From Neonectria sp. B-13 (Eukaryota; Ascomycota; Sordariomycetes; Hypocreales; Nectriaceae): 64,000 bases of DNA. The notes under the pieces were generated by a model that saw only the letters and a program-made list of their open reading frames with translations, was not told where the DNA came from and did not search any database. Positions within the stretch are counted from its first letter, which is position 1. Every line of letters begins with the position of its first letter. This document shows, one piece after another, positions 35,912-48,900 of the stretch. The position numbers and the translations under genes were made by a program. The DNA is taken from contig NOKP01000026.1 in NCBI GenBank assembly GCA_002682825.1, forward strand, positions 62,001 to 126,000, read 5' to 3'.

Positions 35912-38900
35912 ATGCCTACCGAGAACCAGCAGAGCCTCAAGGTCCTGGACGAGCTTTTCCAGAAGCTCAGTGTGTCCAAGGATCCTGCCGACATCAGGGA
36001 GTCTTCCAACGAGCTGGCCTCTTTCATCAACGGCCGCATCGACGACCAGGCTGTCCCCACCAAGTGAGTCTCACATGTGCCTCCATTCAACACTTTCAAC
36101 AATTTTCTTTGTCCCGCTCAGCTTGACTGGCCTACCTGCTCTGCTCCCCGAGCTCTGGCATTTGCCGGATGCTGGAGCGAGGGTGTCCGATCTGGCCGCG
36201 CAGGCTTCTCATTTCACATGCTTCAATCTCACTCTCACTTCCACTGTCGAATTTTTTTTCTCTTCTCCGGCTTTCCGGCTTTCACCCGAAATTTGCAGCC
36301 CAACCCAGCAGCAGGCATGTCTGTCCAGCCTGTTGCCGGAGTGGGCGAGTGGGTGGCCGGCTTTCTGCCACGCACTAATCCATTTTACCCCTCCCCCTCA
36401 CTTGCAAGAGAAAAAATTGCCCCGCTGAGTTTGGCCCGCTGGGCGACCTCGGGCGCTAATTTTCATCCCCTGCTGAGTCCGCTCCAGCGCCCAGTTCCAA
36501 CGCCCACAAAGTTTTTAGGTGGCAACTTGAAGCTAACCATTCAATTTACAGGGTTATCGAGGGTCTGCAGAAGCAGCTCGCCAGCAAGAAGGATGCCGTC
36601 GCCCGTGAGCGTGCCGCTCTTGCCATTCAGGCAATCGCTTCCCACGCCGAGGTCTCCGCTTCCGTCGAGCCTTACCTCGTCGTCCTCCTCCCCCACGTCC
36701 TCACCGCCGTTGGTGACAAGATCTCCTCTGTGAAGAATGCCGCCTCCGGTGCCGTTCTCGCCATTGCGAGCGCTCTCAACGCCAACGCCATCAAGGCTGC
36801 CCTTCCTTGCGTTATGGAGTCCATCCGCATCGCCCAGAAGTGGCCCGAGAAGATCGCTGCCCTTGACTTCATCGACATCCTCATCAAGACCTGCCCTGCC
36901 CAGCTCGCTTACCGCGTCCCTGAGTTGATCCCCGTCATTTCCGAGTCCATGTGGGATACCAAGAAGGAGGTCAAGGAGCGTGCCTACAAGTCCATGGAGC
37001 AGCTTTGCCAGTTGATTGTCAACCGCGATATCGAGCGTTTCATTCCCGAGCTTATCAAGTGTATCGCCAAGCCTGAGAACGTCCCCGAGACTGTTCACTT
37101 GCTCGGTGCTACCACCTTCGTCACTGAGGTGCAGGAGCCTACCCTCGCCCTCCTCGTCCCTCTTCTCGACCGTGGTCTGAACGAGCGTGACACTGGTATC
37201 AAGCGAAAGGCTGCCGTCATTGTCGACAACATGTGCAAGCTCGTCGACGACCCCAACATTGTCGCTCCTTTCTTGCCCAAGATGATGCCCGCTCTCATCA
37301 AGAACTACGACAACCTGGCTGACCCTGAGGCTCGTGAGAAGACCAAGCAAGCTCTTGACACCCTCAACCGTGTCGGTAACGTCAAGGACGGTGTCATCCC
37401 TGAAGCCCGCGTTGACGGTGCCATGAACGTCATCGTCCCCAAGGTCGAGTCTATTGTCAAGCCCAAGTTCGCCAACTACCTCGAGAAGATGGGCCCCGTC
37501 GCCGAGTACATCTCCGCCATCGCCGGCCAGCTCGTCGATGAGAAGGAGGCTGAGCTCGCCATCTGGATCGAGAACCTCAAGCCTTACGTCGCTGTCATCA
37601 CTGGCATCGACAACGCCGAGTCCATCATCGAGTCTCTCCGCAAGGTCGCTCTGCCCGGCGCTGCCGCTGAGGCCGACAAGGAGGAGGACGATGAGGAGGG
37701 TGAGGATCTTTGCAACTGTACCTTCTCCCTTGCCTACGGTGCCAAGATTCTTCTCAACCAGACCCACCTCCGCCTCAAGCGTGGCCAGCGTTACGGTCTT
37801 TGCGGCCCCAACGGTTCTGGAAAGTCTACCCTCATGCGTGCCATCAACAACGAGCAGGTCGAGGGTTTCCCTAAGCAGAGCGAGGTCAAGACTGTCTTCG
37901 TCGAGCACGACCTGGACTCTGCCGATACTGAGATGACCACCATCGAGTGGACCATGAAGAAGCTCGAGGAGGCTGGTGTCACCACCACCAAGTCCGATGT
38001 CGAGAGCCAACTTAACGATTTCGGCTTCAACGAGCAGATGGTTCAAGGTGATATCAGCGCCCTTTCTGGTGGCTGGAAGATGAAGCTGGCCCTGTGCCGT
38101 GCCGTCTTCGAGGCTCCCGATATTCTGCTTCTGGACGAGCCTACCAACCATCTGGATGTGAAGAACGTCAAGTGGCTCGAGGAGTACCTCCAAAACTCTC
38201 CCTGCACTTCCATCATCGTCTCCCACGACTCCACCTTCCTCGACAACGTCTGCCAGCACATCGTCCACTACGAGCGCTTCAAGCTTAAGCGCTACAGGGG
38301 TAACCTGAAGGCCTTTGTCGGCCGTGTCCCCTCTGCCCGATCCTACTACGAGCTCGGCGCCTCCGAGATGGAGTTCAGCTTCCCTGAGCCCGGTTTCCTT
38401 GAGGGTGTCAAGACCAAGGCCAAGGCTATTCTGCGTGCCACCCGCATGTCTTTCCAGTACCCTGGTACCTCCAAGCCCCAGATCTCCGACATCTCCTTCC
38501 AGTGCTCGCTCGGTTCCCGTATTGCCGTCATTGGCCCCAACGGTGCTGGCAAGTCCACCCTTATCAACGTCCTCACCGGTGAGCTCATCCCTACCCAGGG
38601 TGAGATCTACCAGCACGAGAACATCCGTATCGCCTATATCAAGCAGCACGCTTTCGCCCATATCGATAACCACCTGGACAGCACTCCCTCCGAGTACATC
38701 CAGTGGCGATTCCAGACTGGTGAGGATCGTGAGACCATGGACCGTGCCAACAAGATCATCACTGAGGATGATGAGAAGGCCATGGACAAGATCTTCCGCG
38801 TTGAGGGTACCATGCGTCGCGTCATTGGCATCAACAGCCGAAGAAAGTTCAAGAACAGCTACGAGTACGAGTGTTCGTTCGCCCTGGGCGAGAACATTGG

Positions 38901-39623
38901 CATGAAGAACGAGCGATGGGTTCCCATGATGACTGCCGACAACGCCTGGTTGCCCCGTAACGAACTTCTGGCTTCTCACCAGAAGATGGTTGCTGATGTC
39001 GACATGAAGGAGGCTCTCGCCTCTGGTCAGTTCCGACCTCTGGTCCGAAAGGAGATCGAGGCTCACTGCGCCAACTTCGGCCTCGATGCCGAGCTGGTCT
39101 CTCACTCCCGTATGCGTGGTCTGTCTGGTGGTCAGCGTGTCAAGACTGTTCTTGCCGCTTGCTCGTGGCAGCGACCCCATCTTATCGTTCTTGACGAGCC
39201 TACCAACTATCTCGATCGTGACTCTCTCGGTGCCCTGTCCAAGGCCCTGAAGAACTTCATGGGTGGTGTCATCATCATTACCCACTCCGCCGAGTTCACC
39301 AAGGACTTGACTGAGGAGGTCTGGGCCGTCATGGACGGTCAGATGACTCCCTCCGGCCACAACTGGGTCCAGGGCCAGGGTGCTGGTCCTCGTCTCAAGG
39401 CGGACGGCGATGATGAGGAGGAGAAGTTCGACGCCATGGGCAACAAGATTGTCAGCACTAAGAAGAAGGCCAAGCTGAGCTCTTCCGAGGCGCGAAAGAA
39501 GAAGAAGGGTAAGTCACAGTACACTATAATCAACCAAACAAGACAGATGCTAACAGTTTCACAGACCGCATGGCTCGCCGCAAGCGTGGTGAGGAGGTGT
39601 TCAGCGATGAGGATGACTTGTAA
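35912..39623 (+). CDS. Translation elongation factor 3 (EF-3), ABC-F type ATPase
   Basis: Three exons: 35912-36063, 36552-39508 and 39565-39623, giving 1055 residues, close to yeast EF-3 (Yef3, 1044 by my recollection). EF-3 is a fungus-specific ribosome-bound ATPase that helps eject E-site tRNA during elongation. HEAT repeats fill roughly 1-320. The first ABC domain has Walker [10 protein letters not shown] (469-477), signature LSGGWKMKL and Walker [13 protein letters not shown]. The second has GPNGAGKST (starting at 712), LSGGQRVKT and [12 protein letters not shown], with the chromodomain-like insert containing '[17 protein letters not shown]' between. The Lys-rich tail, [13 protein letters not shown] followed by 'VFSDEDDL', is recovered only by splicing the last 56-bp intron. 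Codon choice is extremely biased, as expected for a highly expressed gene. The first intron is unusually long (488 bp). Start ATG 35912 has a favourable AAG-ATG context. Confidence 0.97.
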
Positions 39624-40435
39624 ACAAGTCGCATCCCGGCACCAATACTCGACCATGTTCTGACGACAAACTTCTTTTGATGACATACCACGTTTCCTTT
39701 GTCTTGCGTTGATCAAAAGTTAAGGGTGCGTCTTGGTAATGGATGGACTGCACACTTGGGCTCCCGATAGAGATGGGTCGCTCTGTTAGACTACCACCTG
39801 AGGGAAAATGAGGACGGAGGCTTTGTCTGGGATTGGAGGACCCCAGATGTGTTGAATCCTTGGCCTTAGGTGGACTTGGAGCTTGGCAATAGATAGAGCC
39901 AAAATAGACTTGATAAGATCATATGTGTGTGGTGATGATGGTGCAACGTGATTGTTATTGAGGATCTCAACCCTTGTCTGGCGAGAGAAGGCTTATGTTG
40001 CCCACGAGCTGTATTCATTCATGAAGCTTACGTGTTCATGCTATGAGGTCTTGTTATGGTCAATTGCACAATGCTATAGGGTAGTCTCAAAGTCGCGTAA
40101 CTAAAATCTTAGAGGATCTTCGAAAATACGGTGATATAAGTCTCAACACGCAGTCCCGAGAGTCTGTCTATCTTAAGTTCGTTATTCTGTATGCGCTGCT
40201 TTGCTCATCAATTGGCTCACTAATCGGTGTCGCCCGACGTGATCCTCCGCACCCTGTCACGGAACCTGCCAACTACGCCACAAAGTGTGTGTGATAGATG
40301 ATGTCCCTGGCCCAACAACTTCATCGTGAACCCCCTAGGATAGATAGACGGCGCTTCAAAACTCAAAAAATTGATGAAAACGAGAAATAATCTAATCGCT
40401 GATGAATAATACACAGGAAGTGCAAAAAAAGAACT
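39624..40435. other. EF-3 3' region
   Basis: 812 bp between the EF-3 stop and the 3' end of the tRNA gene. It should contain the EF-3 3' UTR and poly(A) site; I cannot point to a single signal. No open frame of interest. Confidence 0.5.
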
Positions 40436-40536
40436 TGATAAGACTGGGACTTGAACCCAGGAGGATTGCTCCACCAGGAAATTGATTGTTAAGGTTAACC
40501 TTAACCTGGCGCCATAACCAACTCGGCCATCTTACC
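40436..40536 (-). tRNA. tRNA-Leu(AAG) with a 19-nt intron
   Basis: Read on minus from 40536 this folds as a type II tRNA. Acceptor GGTAAGA pairs with TCTTATC (one G-T pair), discriminator A at 40436. The D stem is GCC/GGC with loop GAGTTGGTTATG. The anticodon stem is CCAGG/CCTGG, with a long variable arm (GGAG...CTCC) and T arm CTGGG-TTCAAGT-CCCAG. The anticodon is AAG at 40502-40500, followed by G37 at 40499. An intron of 19 nt (40498-40480) sits at the canonical position after base 37. The CCTTAA in the intron can pair with TTAAGG of the anticodon loop, as pre-tRNA introns do. The spliced length of 82 nt suits a leucine tRNA with a long variable arm. Box A and box B equivalents (the D- and T-arm consensus) are internal. 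Confidence 0.95.
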
Positions 40537-42760
40537 AGATGTTGTTGATGGAGTAGATGCGGCACATTGTAAACTATAACCTAAGGGCATGATTATTGAG
40601 AGCGGTGAATTCCTTTATTTATGGCATGGACTCTCAATGCTATTCATACCGTTGCTCATAACAAGCTGGATGAACAGAGGAAAGCTCTTTATTCCTATTC
40701 TGCGGTACATGTCTGGTTCCGCATTACATTTATTCGCTCAGCGGCCATTACTAACATCCTTCGAGAGAGGGACAATAAGGGTAAAAAACCTATGAACCAG
40801 CCAGCAGTCTCTATCCTATTAAAGCCGGCGCTTATGATCGAAACCAGTGTTTATCGTTAGGAACATGTAAGTTGTAGGCTGAAACTGGCGCTGAATCCAT
40901 TGGCCTTGGGTCAAGGACTGGAGGCTATGTACGATATGACTGCGATTGGGTTCAGGGCACATGTGTCCATTTTCGCCCTTGCTGTTGTGATTCATGATTT
41001 TGGGTCTCCTCATTTGAGACAGACTCTGCTGTATTTTCTTGTCTGGGCGTCATGTACGGATGAACCCCAGGCTGTCGACGACGATATACTTGACGGTCTA
41101 GGGGATGCTCACGAATCGCACGGCTGTAAAATAGTTCATCCACATCGAATCAGCCCCAAATGTTGGATCTCCCAGGGAGCACATTGTGAATTATGTAACT
41201 ACAAAGTCACACCTCATCTGTGTCTCACCGGCCCAACGGTAACTCCCACTCTTGCGCGGGCTGACGCCTATCAACGCGGGACGTAGTAATTGGTTGAGTT
41301 CCACGACCAGTTTGCGCATGGAAGACTTGTGTGAGGCAGGACGGCCAGCTTTACATCCTTGAGGAGGACTCAGTTACATTTGGTCAATATGAGAGGAAAC
41401 ATAGAAAACACATGAGAAGCAAGATTCAAGTTGCGTTGGAGTTCATTACTCCCCGCTTTGCAAAGAGGCTGAGGCGTGTTTTGGCTTGAGGACTGGAATT
41501 GAAGCCTTCGCTCAAGAATACCTACTGAAATGTCTGATTAAATATGCTCAGTTTGCCATCCCAGATATGAAATTCTTGTCATTAATAAGAGAGATTACGT
41601 GCAAGGAAACCTAGGTGAGAAGCAGCAAAACAAGACGGATGCACACCACTGGTCACAATGCTTCTCTTGTAGGGCAATGCAATACATTTTGGCAATGAAG
41701 AACCGTAGTAGGTAATCACATTAATATCGCTTCATTAGAGATGCATGCATTCATGCGGGTCTATGTGAAGGCGTCCTGCCAACATCTGGCCTCCGCCCGG
41801 CCCCACCTCCGACGTCACGCCCGTTTGCCCCACCCCGTCAGCCCTCCGCCAGGGGTCCTCACCCTCACCACCCTCACCTCACAATCTATCCTTCTGGAAA
41901 CAACCCAAGTACAGACACATATGCATGGCTTGTAGGTACAACCCCATATTCGGATGCAAAGCTGCAGCCCACTCACACTGGTCATCCTCCTCCACCCCGG
42001 TCTCCAGCTCTCCATCGCCCGGGCCGCCCGACTGTAGGGCGCCCGCCCGTCACACGTGATCGGTGCAAACGGGGGAGGGAACCGATCCCATCCTTCCTGC
42101 ATATCCCAGGCAGAAGCCAAGGCAAGCCCGCGTCGGCGATCATCCCTAGCCCCGCGCGGGATGTGGACTGGGTTGGCGCACTGCGAGATATTGCATTGGC
42201 TAGCATCGAGGCTGTATGTAAGGTCAACCCATGAGAAAGGTGCTCGGGCGATTGGGCTAGTCTGTATGGAGTATTTCCATGAGGACCACCAGAACGGATG
42301 CGGGCACAGTTACCCCGGGTGGTGTGCTCCTCAACTGCTTATCAGTTCCGGGGTAGGCTATCACCCTGCAGCACCTTCGGCGACGCCGTAGTGCCAAATC
42401 GATGGCATGGATCTATCGCCAACAATTAGAGCTATTGATAATGCAATCGGGGTAGATATCACTGGTTTGTCATTGGCCAATGACAGAATGATGGCTCTCG
42501 CTACGAAGGAGAGCAATCTGTTGGATGGGAACATGCTGACGGGTACGTTTCATCGAACAATCTTCACACGGGCACCGGAGGTCTGCAATGGATATGTCAT
42601 GCGCAAATCGAGAAATATTGTCTTCGTATCTTGGGTATAATCTCATCAACATCCTATCTCGACGTTCCCAACAATAAAATTGGTCTTGAATACAAGCCCA
42701 TCTTTAGAGCATCTTCAAGCCAAACGAGAACTAGTTTAATTGACTCTGCACACGCATCCC
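40537..42760. other. 2.2 kb spacer upstream of the tRNA and downstream of the permease
   Basis: It lies between the tRNA 5' end and the permease stop. Frames such as 40900-41286 and 42407-42640 on plus are unrecognised and unsupported by splice signals. I see no repeat or RNA gene. Confidence 0.55.
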
Positions 42761-44596
42761 TTACGCATCCACATGCGCAGTCTTCTTGCGCTTGATGCCG
42801 ACCAACTGGCCCATCTCAGTCCAGAAGCCCACAGCAGGCTCGGTAAAGGTGGCCTCGTAAGCATCAATGAGGGGGCGCTGCCAGACCAGGTCAACCTCAT
42901 GGGGCTTGCGCCACCTCGTGCGCTTGAGAAGCTTCCAGCCGAAGAAGAGAATGGGGGCAATGAGCTGCATGGTGTAGTTGGAGAAGAAGTTCTCAGTGCT
43001 CCAGGGAGTAAAGGAGGCGTAGCCATAGAAGAGGACCATGATGGTCTGGAAGCAGATTGCAATGTAGGCGCCGTAGGGTTGGAAGTAGCCAAAGTACGGC
43101 AGGGCCTTGCGGTCGAAGCCCTGAACCTGGGTGGCCTTGTAGTACTGGAGGAAGGTGACGGACATGATAAGGTAGTTGATCAGACCTCCTGCCGTCATAA
43201 TGTTGATGAGCCAGGTGAGAACCTTGGCCGAGCTGTTGCTGAGCTGCAAGAAGGACAGGAAGGGGAACATCATGACCACGCAGAAGCAGTAGATGGGCAC
43301 ACCCTTGGAGGTACACTTTCGCAGGAACGCGGGAGCGCGGCCCTCGAGAGCTAGCGAGTACAGCGAACGAGTGGCGCAGTATGTGTAGGTGTTACCAGCC
43401 GAAAAGATGGAGGTGAGCATCAGGGCGTTGACGATGTGAGGGAGAACGCCAATGCCCAGGTTCTCCATGGCGATAACGTAGGGCGAGGCAGCTGCGGTGC
43501 CACCGTTGACTGTGAACTCACGGTAGATGCTGACGAGAGTCGGGTCGTCCCAGGGAACGACGATGCCCACAGCCAGAGAGCCAACGATGAAGAAGAAACA
43601 GAAACGGTAGTAAACCGTCTTGAATGCAGCCCTGATGAAGATGCTAGGGCGCTGAGCCTCGGCGGCCACCATCGAGATGTATTCGGGACCGACCACAGTG
43701 AAACCGGCGCTCCAGAGGGCAGCGAGGAAGCCCTCGAAGCGGCCGAGATCGCCCGTGTGATTCCACTCGGCAAAAGAACCAGGAGTCTTCCAGTAGCGGA
43801 AACCGTAGGCATCCTTTTGGGGGTTGCCTCCGACCATGGTAATGAAGGTGAAGCAGAAGAGGATCAGAATCAGAATGACCTTGCCGCCAGAGAGCCAGAA
43901 TTCGGCCTCACCGTAGCCGCGGACAGCCAAAATGTTAAGGGCACTACAATCACACGAACAGAGTTTAGCATACGATCTTATTTTCACACAGGGAGGAGGA
44001 GCAAATCCCAGAGAGACGGCGGCCGGGGGAGAGTCGCAGAAAGCATAGCAACGGCACGTCGAGACAAAGGAGAAGCGGGATCTGTCCAGAGAGTCGGGTT
44101 CTTACGCATAGCAAATGATGACGGCGGCACAAATACCAGCCGTCGGGCCTGCATTGGTGATGTCGTCATTCCAGAAAGAGATCACCAGGTTCAGGGCCGT
44201 GATCTCAAAAGGAATCAGGATGGCCTCGTAGAAGAAGAAGTTCCAGCCAGCAGTGAAGCCGAGGGCATCGTCACACCAGTGGCCAGCGAGACGGATGAAG
44301 CCACCAGAGACGGGCATGAAGGTGCTCATCTCAGCGATGCTGTTGTTGACGAGGGCGAGGATCAGGGAGTACATGGTGTAAGCGATGAACAAGCTGCCGG
44401 GGCCGCCTTTTGCGAGGCCACCACCGATACTGACGAAGAGCGCAGTACCGATGGAGCCACCAACGGCAATGAGCTGGATCTGTCGGTTGTTGAGAAGGCG
44501 ATGGAGGCCATCAGCGTTGTCGGCGACGTGCCCAGGGGCCAGATCAGGGCTGGACGTCCCATCGAACTTGGGCTTCTTTTCCTCGTCGTACGCCAT
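42761..44596 (-). CDS. Amino-acid permease (APC superfamily, 12 TM)
   Basis: Two exons on minus: 44596-44106 and 43943-42761, giving 557 residues; the 162-bp intron has GTAAGA...GTAG ends. The N-terminal block 'RQIQLIAVGGSIGTALFVSI' is the TM1 signature of the fungal amino-acid permease family. The pattern continues with 'FMPVSGGFIRLAGHWCDDAL', 'GWNFFFYEAILIPFEITA', 'VVGPEYISMVAAEAQRPS', 'FSAGNTYTYCATRSLYSLA' and 'VLTWLINIMTAGGLINYLIM'. It should sit in the plasma membrane and import amino acids with protons; the substrate cannot be told from sequence. Short cytoplasmic N- and C-termini are present, the latter 'GIKRKKTAHVDA'. The start is ATG 44596; the frame extends to TTG at 44656 only. The sense-strand promoter is strongly CT-rich. 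I saw no clear HGATAR cluster close to the start. Confidence 0.93.
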
Positions 44597-44739
44597 ATTG
44601 TCGGAAGGCGTGCACAACGGGACCGTGGTTGGTCGGGGTTGTCGCAAGAGAGCCAATGGATCGGTGTTGCGAACCGAGGCTGGGATTCAATCCAATCGAG
44701 CCGAGAGCTGCAAGCAATGAAGCAAGCAGAACGAGGCTG

Positions 44740-44816
44740 AGTTGGAAGAAGGGGGAGGGAAGGGAGAGACAGAGGATTGAGGAGGAGAGGATAGAAGAGG
44801 TAGAGGGAGAGGAAAA
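44740..44816 (-). promoter_or_regulatory. CT-rich tract upstream of the permease
   Basis: A purine-only-like run on plus, CT on the sense strand, about 145-220 bp upstream of ATG 44596. Its position and composition match the CT blocks near fungal transcription starts. Confidence 0.45.
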
Positions 44817-45557
44817 CCAAGACTTCGGGATGGGCGAGGTCGAGGATAATAAGTAAAATCCGCAAGGGTGGACAAGCAGCGGCAGGAGCAGCCCAGCCAA
44901 GTTCCTTCCAACCTTACCTTACCCTGCTTTGCCTTGCCTGATCTGCGAGTAGACCCTGTAGTTTGTGCCACACCTCTTCCATCGCTGGAGAGGCCGAAGA
45001 GGCAAGGGACCTTGGCATGGGAAGGCACGTCGGACAGGAAGGAACAAGCATGAGCAGAACGGCCAGTCCGCGCTAACGAATAGCGAGCTACTATGTACAG
45101 TACGAGCCCGCCCAGGGCAAGTGCGACTTTGGGGAGGAGTGGAGGGGCGAGGGAGCAGGGAGTGGGGCACGCACAGCTGCGGATTCACTCAATCCATTCC
45201 TGCGTTTCGGGGCTACGTGTGGTGGAGGTAACCCGCAGCGGCGACGACGCTAGGCGGGCTACCTCGCCCGAAAGTACCACCAGCCTGGCGACAAGGTGGA
45301 TGGGGCGCCTGTACGAGGGCGACTTAAGAGCGGGAGGAGGATGGATGGGCGGGTGGCTGGCTTTCCATTGTCGGCGTACTTTCGTCTCTTGTTCAGCCGC
45401 CTTCAACAAGTTGGGTTGCAGGCTGCGTCAAGTTGGGACCCTGGGATGCTTGCTTCCAGGGGAGCGAGAGGGAAGGGTCTTGTTGATTTGCGGGCTAATG
45501 GAGTCCTGGCTCTGGGCCGTCTTGTCGGGATTCACTCATCCTGTGCTGTCGCTCCGG

Positions 45558-45579
45558 GGCATGGCATGGCATGGCATGG
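45558..45579. repeat. (GGCAT)4 pentamer repeat
   Basis: Four direct tandem GGCAT units followed by a degenerate unit (GGTAT). Confidence 0.85.
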
Positions 45580-45776
45580 TATGGATGGGGGTTCCGGTGA
45601 AAGCACAGTTGCAGGGAAGCGAAACTGGTGCAGGTTGGAGTGAGGTCGTCCGGATTAAGGATTGATATTCTCGAAAGAGAAAGAGCAGATGCTTCGTTTG
45701 ATGTAATTAAAAAGTAACTTGAAGGATGTCTTGCTTACTTTCTGCCAACATATTCTCTCTTCTCCACCATGAAGAA

Positions 45777-45832
45777 ACAACAGCAGCAACAACAACAGCA
45801 ACAGCATTCGCAACAACAAGAACAACAATAAC
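45777..45832. repeat. CAA/CAG-rich trinucleotide patch
   Basis: Interrupted runs of CAA and CAG. No gene here would translate it, so it looks like promoter low-complexity DNA. Confidence 0.75.
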
Positions 45833-45882
45833 ATCACGCTCTCATCAACTCTACGCAATGCCGTCTCAGCTGGGTAACAATC

Positions 45883-45901
45883 CTCTCTCTCTCTCTCTCT
45901 C
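45883..45901. repeat. (CT)9 dinucleotide microsatellite
   Basis: Nine uninterrupted CT units plus one C. Confidence 0.9.
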
Positions 45902-48900
45902 ACTCACTTTCTCTCCCCAAAATCAAGGATTCGGCTCGGCTCAGCCCAGTTCAGCTCAGCTTCCCGCCAGTCCTTCATTACATGACAAACAGATACTGTA
46001 ATGCTTCGGCTTCCCGCCCAGTCCTGTCACGACGCTTGGCTCGGCGTGGGCTAATTAACTAGGTGACAGACGGGTTTTGGCCAAGACCATTTTCGTGTTG
46101 GAGGAGCGCCGCCTACCCGGCCCATGTCGGGGTATCCGTTAGACGCGACGCAAGAGACAATGAGACAGACAGATGGGTGACACGGGTACCGCTACTGCTA
46201 CTGCGACCATGACAATGACCCAGCGACCATGATCCATGATGGGATGGAGACCCCCATGGAGAGACATGGAGACAGACCCCTGTGCCCATGGAGGAGGGGT
46301 GGATCCTGGCTGGCGAGCTGGCACCGGAGTCAGGCCCCTCACGTTGTCTCTCATTCTTGGCCTCTTCATTCATCTCACTCGGTTGCTCCAATTGCTCACT
46401 GGCTGGTTGGCTGACGATAAACACCCCTGCCTATGCGGTTGGGCCCTGCCATGCCTGTACTTCTGCATGTCAATCCCTGGCGCGGTGCGGGAGACAAGGT
46501 ATTTGGACCGAGTTGAGACGAGGCTTTGGACCCTACTATTATGTACTATGTAGTTGGAATCACTGGTGCTCCGTAGTGTAGAACAGCTCTGTAGCAACTT
46601 AGTTGCGGCTCCGGTAGTGGTCCATGGTAAGCCAAGGTACTTGAACATGAGGGGAATGGTGACGGAGGAGGGGAAGCACCAAGGTACCCAATCTTTACAC
46701 TCAGCTCCTCCTGCACCGGCTGAAAGCGCCCTGTGGAGTCCCCTGGAGAAAGCCCAACCAAGGTCCCCAGGGTGCCCTGTGGACGGACGTCTCACCCAGA
46801 GCTCCAGCGGCCCCTACTACTCTCTGCGCCGTCCAGTGCCCTGTAATGTCTTAGCGCGGGCTGGATACCCCCAAATTTTGCTTCCCCCTCCCCCTCACCC
46901 CCTCACTGGAGAGCCGCTGTAGCCTCTGGGGATGGCTTGGTACCAGGTACAAAATAACCTCCTCTGTGCGTCGGGGCTATCTCGCAGCCTAGCGCCCTTG
47001 GAAGCTTGCTCCCCACTCGCTTGGGCCAACCAGATCCTGCCGGGGATCCAGGGAAAGCCAGGCCATGGATCGTGGTCCCACGCGCGCACATGTTCGTTCA
47101 TGTGCGCAAGGGTTCGGGGCGAAGTTGGTTTGCTTTTGGCTGAAAGAGCGCCAAGAGGGTCCGGGAATTTGTTTGACAAAAAAGGGTGACTTGGGAGACC
47201 GCCCCCGACGTCATGCTCGTCAAAGTATTCCCACCACCTGCCCGATTAGTTGGAGGATTTGCAGAGGTGGAGGCCGGGTACTGCAACAAAGACCAGGGCA
47301 CCGTCCAATTACTAGGAGTAGCGGCGCGTTTCGCTCTCAAGTTGGTCTTTGTATAGATACATCGTAAGCGTAACGATATCCCGTTGCGAGTTGGGTACCT
47401 CATACTAATGGAAGGGATGAAGTTCAGTCCCGGCGATGCGGTTCTGGGCACTACCGACAGGATCTGGCGACAGTGGTCGCGTGCCCCCAAACTTGAAGTG
47501 ATTGTCACCGTCCAAATCAGTTACCTGGGGTCAATGTTTGCAGGATCATGGATGGGTGACGACAGGATCAAAGCAAGGGAAAGGGGCAAAGGCACTCACA
47601 GTGAAACGATGCCGAGCCTTTCCCGTAGACCGTAGCTCACCCTCTTCCTGATTCTATCTGACCTTCGTTCGACTCTTCTAAACGTGGAAATCTTATCCTA
47701 TCTTTCCTCCCTGCCTAGCAAAACCGGCTCCCTTTCCCGTATCGTCTTCCTTGTCACCTATCTTCGGCAACTCTAGCCAATCATCTATCTCGCTACCGCC
47801 AGATAGTATTCCCATACTTCGGCGTTTCGATCTCGTGCTGTCTTCGAACATGACTTTGGTTTCCTTCCTTTCCATGTCCTTGAAACACACGACCTTTCTC
47901 AAGCATCGAGGGAAGACATAAGCTTGACTACCGTAGGTACAAGGTACGCCCGGCCTGCCAAGCCAAAGTCCCCACCCAACCTTCAGCGAGGCTCCGTAAA
48001 AACCATCCAATTCCCGCCACGCCACAGGGCTTGGCGACTCCATCTACGTCACTTTGTTCTCGGCTCTGAGATGCCAGGCTGATAGGTATTGTGTGAATGT
48101 ACTGAACGTAGTAAGCTGCCCGTGTTTGACTCGACCATGGATGCATTCTCGCCCCAGCGGCAACATGCAACGACTCAGCGAGGCCCGCTCCATCACTGCA
48201 GCAAGGCCCATTGAACTCGCAACCCATGTAACATGACCGGCGTCACTTAGCCCAACCGAGACCATCAACCCGTTCCATGGGTCGTCATGATGGATGATGG
48301 ACAGGGCAGTTGGAGTGTGGGCTTACCACTACGTACGTAGGCCACCCACAACGGCCTCAGGCGCAATTGTGCAGCCTTAGGTTTATGTCGATTTTGCGCT
48401 TGTTTCGTCTCATTACACCGTGGTGCCTGAGGCCACAAAAGCCTCAGGTCAGCCTGTCTGTCTCTCTTTTTCCTCTTCGGTTTCGCCTTCTCCGTGGTAT
48501 CCACATCATCCCACTGTTAACCAAGCATGGACTAGCACCCACTCACTGGGTCTCCAATTACCTTAGCACTTAGGCATCAGCCTCCAATGGTCCGTCTTTG
48601 AACGTGCCCGGGTACGGCTCCGTACTCCGTTCTCCGTACCAGTGGTCTCAGCCAGGGTCGCCAGGATCCAAGACGGGGTCCGCTTTACGGATTTTTTATC
48701 GTTTTCCCCACAGGGTCCAAACCCTTCAAGGTCCAGCGTTGTGAGTTGTGACTGCGACCCCCGTCTCGCTGCAACCCTCCCTTCCGTCCCAGGTCCCCGT
48801 CCATTACGGCTTCATCGACACCCATTTACGAATACTTCGTACCGCGGTAGCTACAGCTGGAACCACCAGGACCGCACAAGCATGTACCGGTATAGGAATT

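Noticed and set aside
36541..39360. 939-codon minus-strand frame as a gene
   Set aside because: It lies exactly opposite EF-3, has no recognisable domain, and is explained by the strong codon bias of EF-3.
43436..44740. 434-codon plus-strand frame opposite the permease
   Set aside because: Crosses the permease exons and intron in antisense, with no domain and no splice logic.
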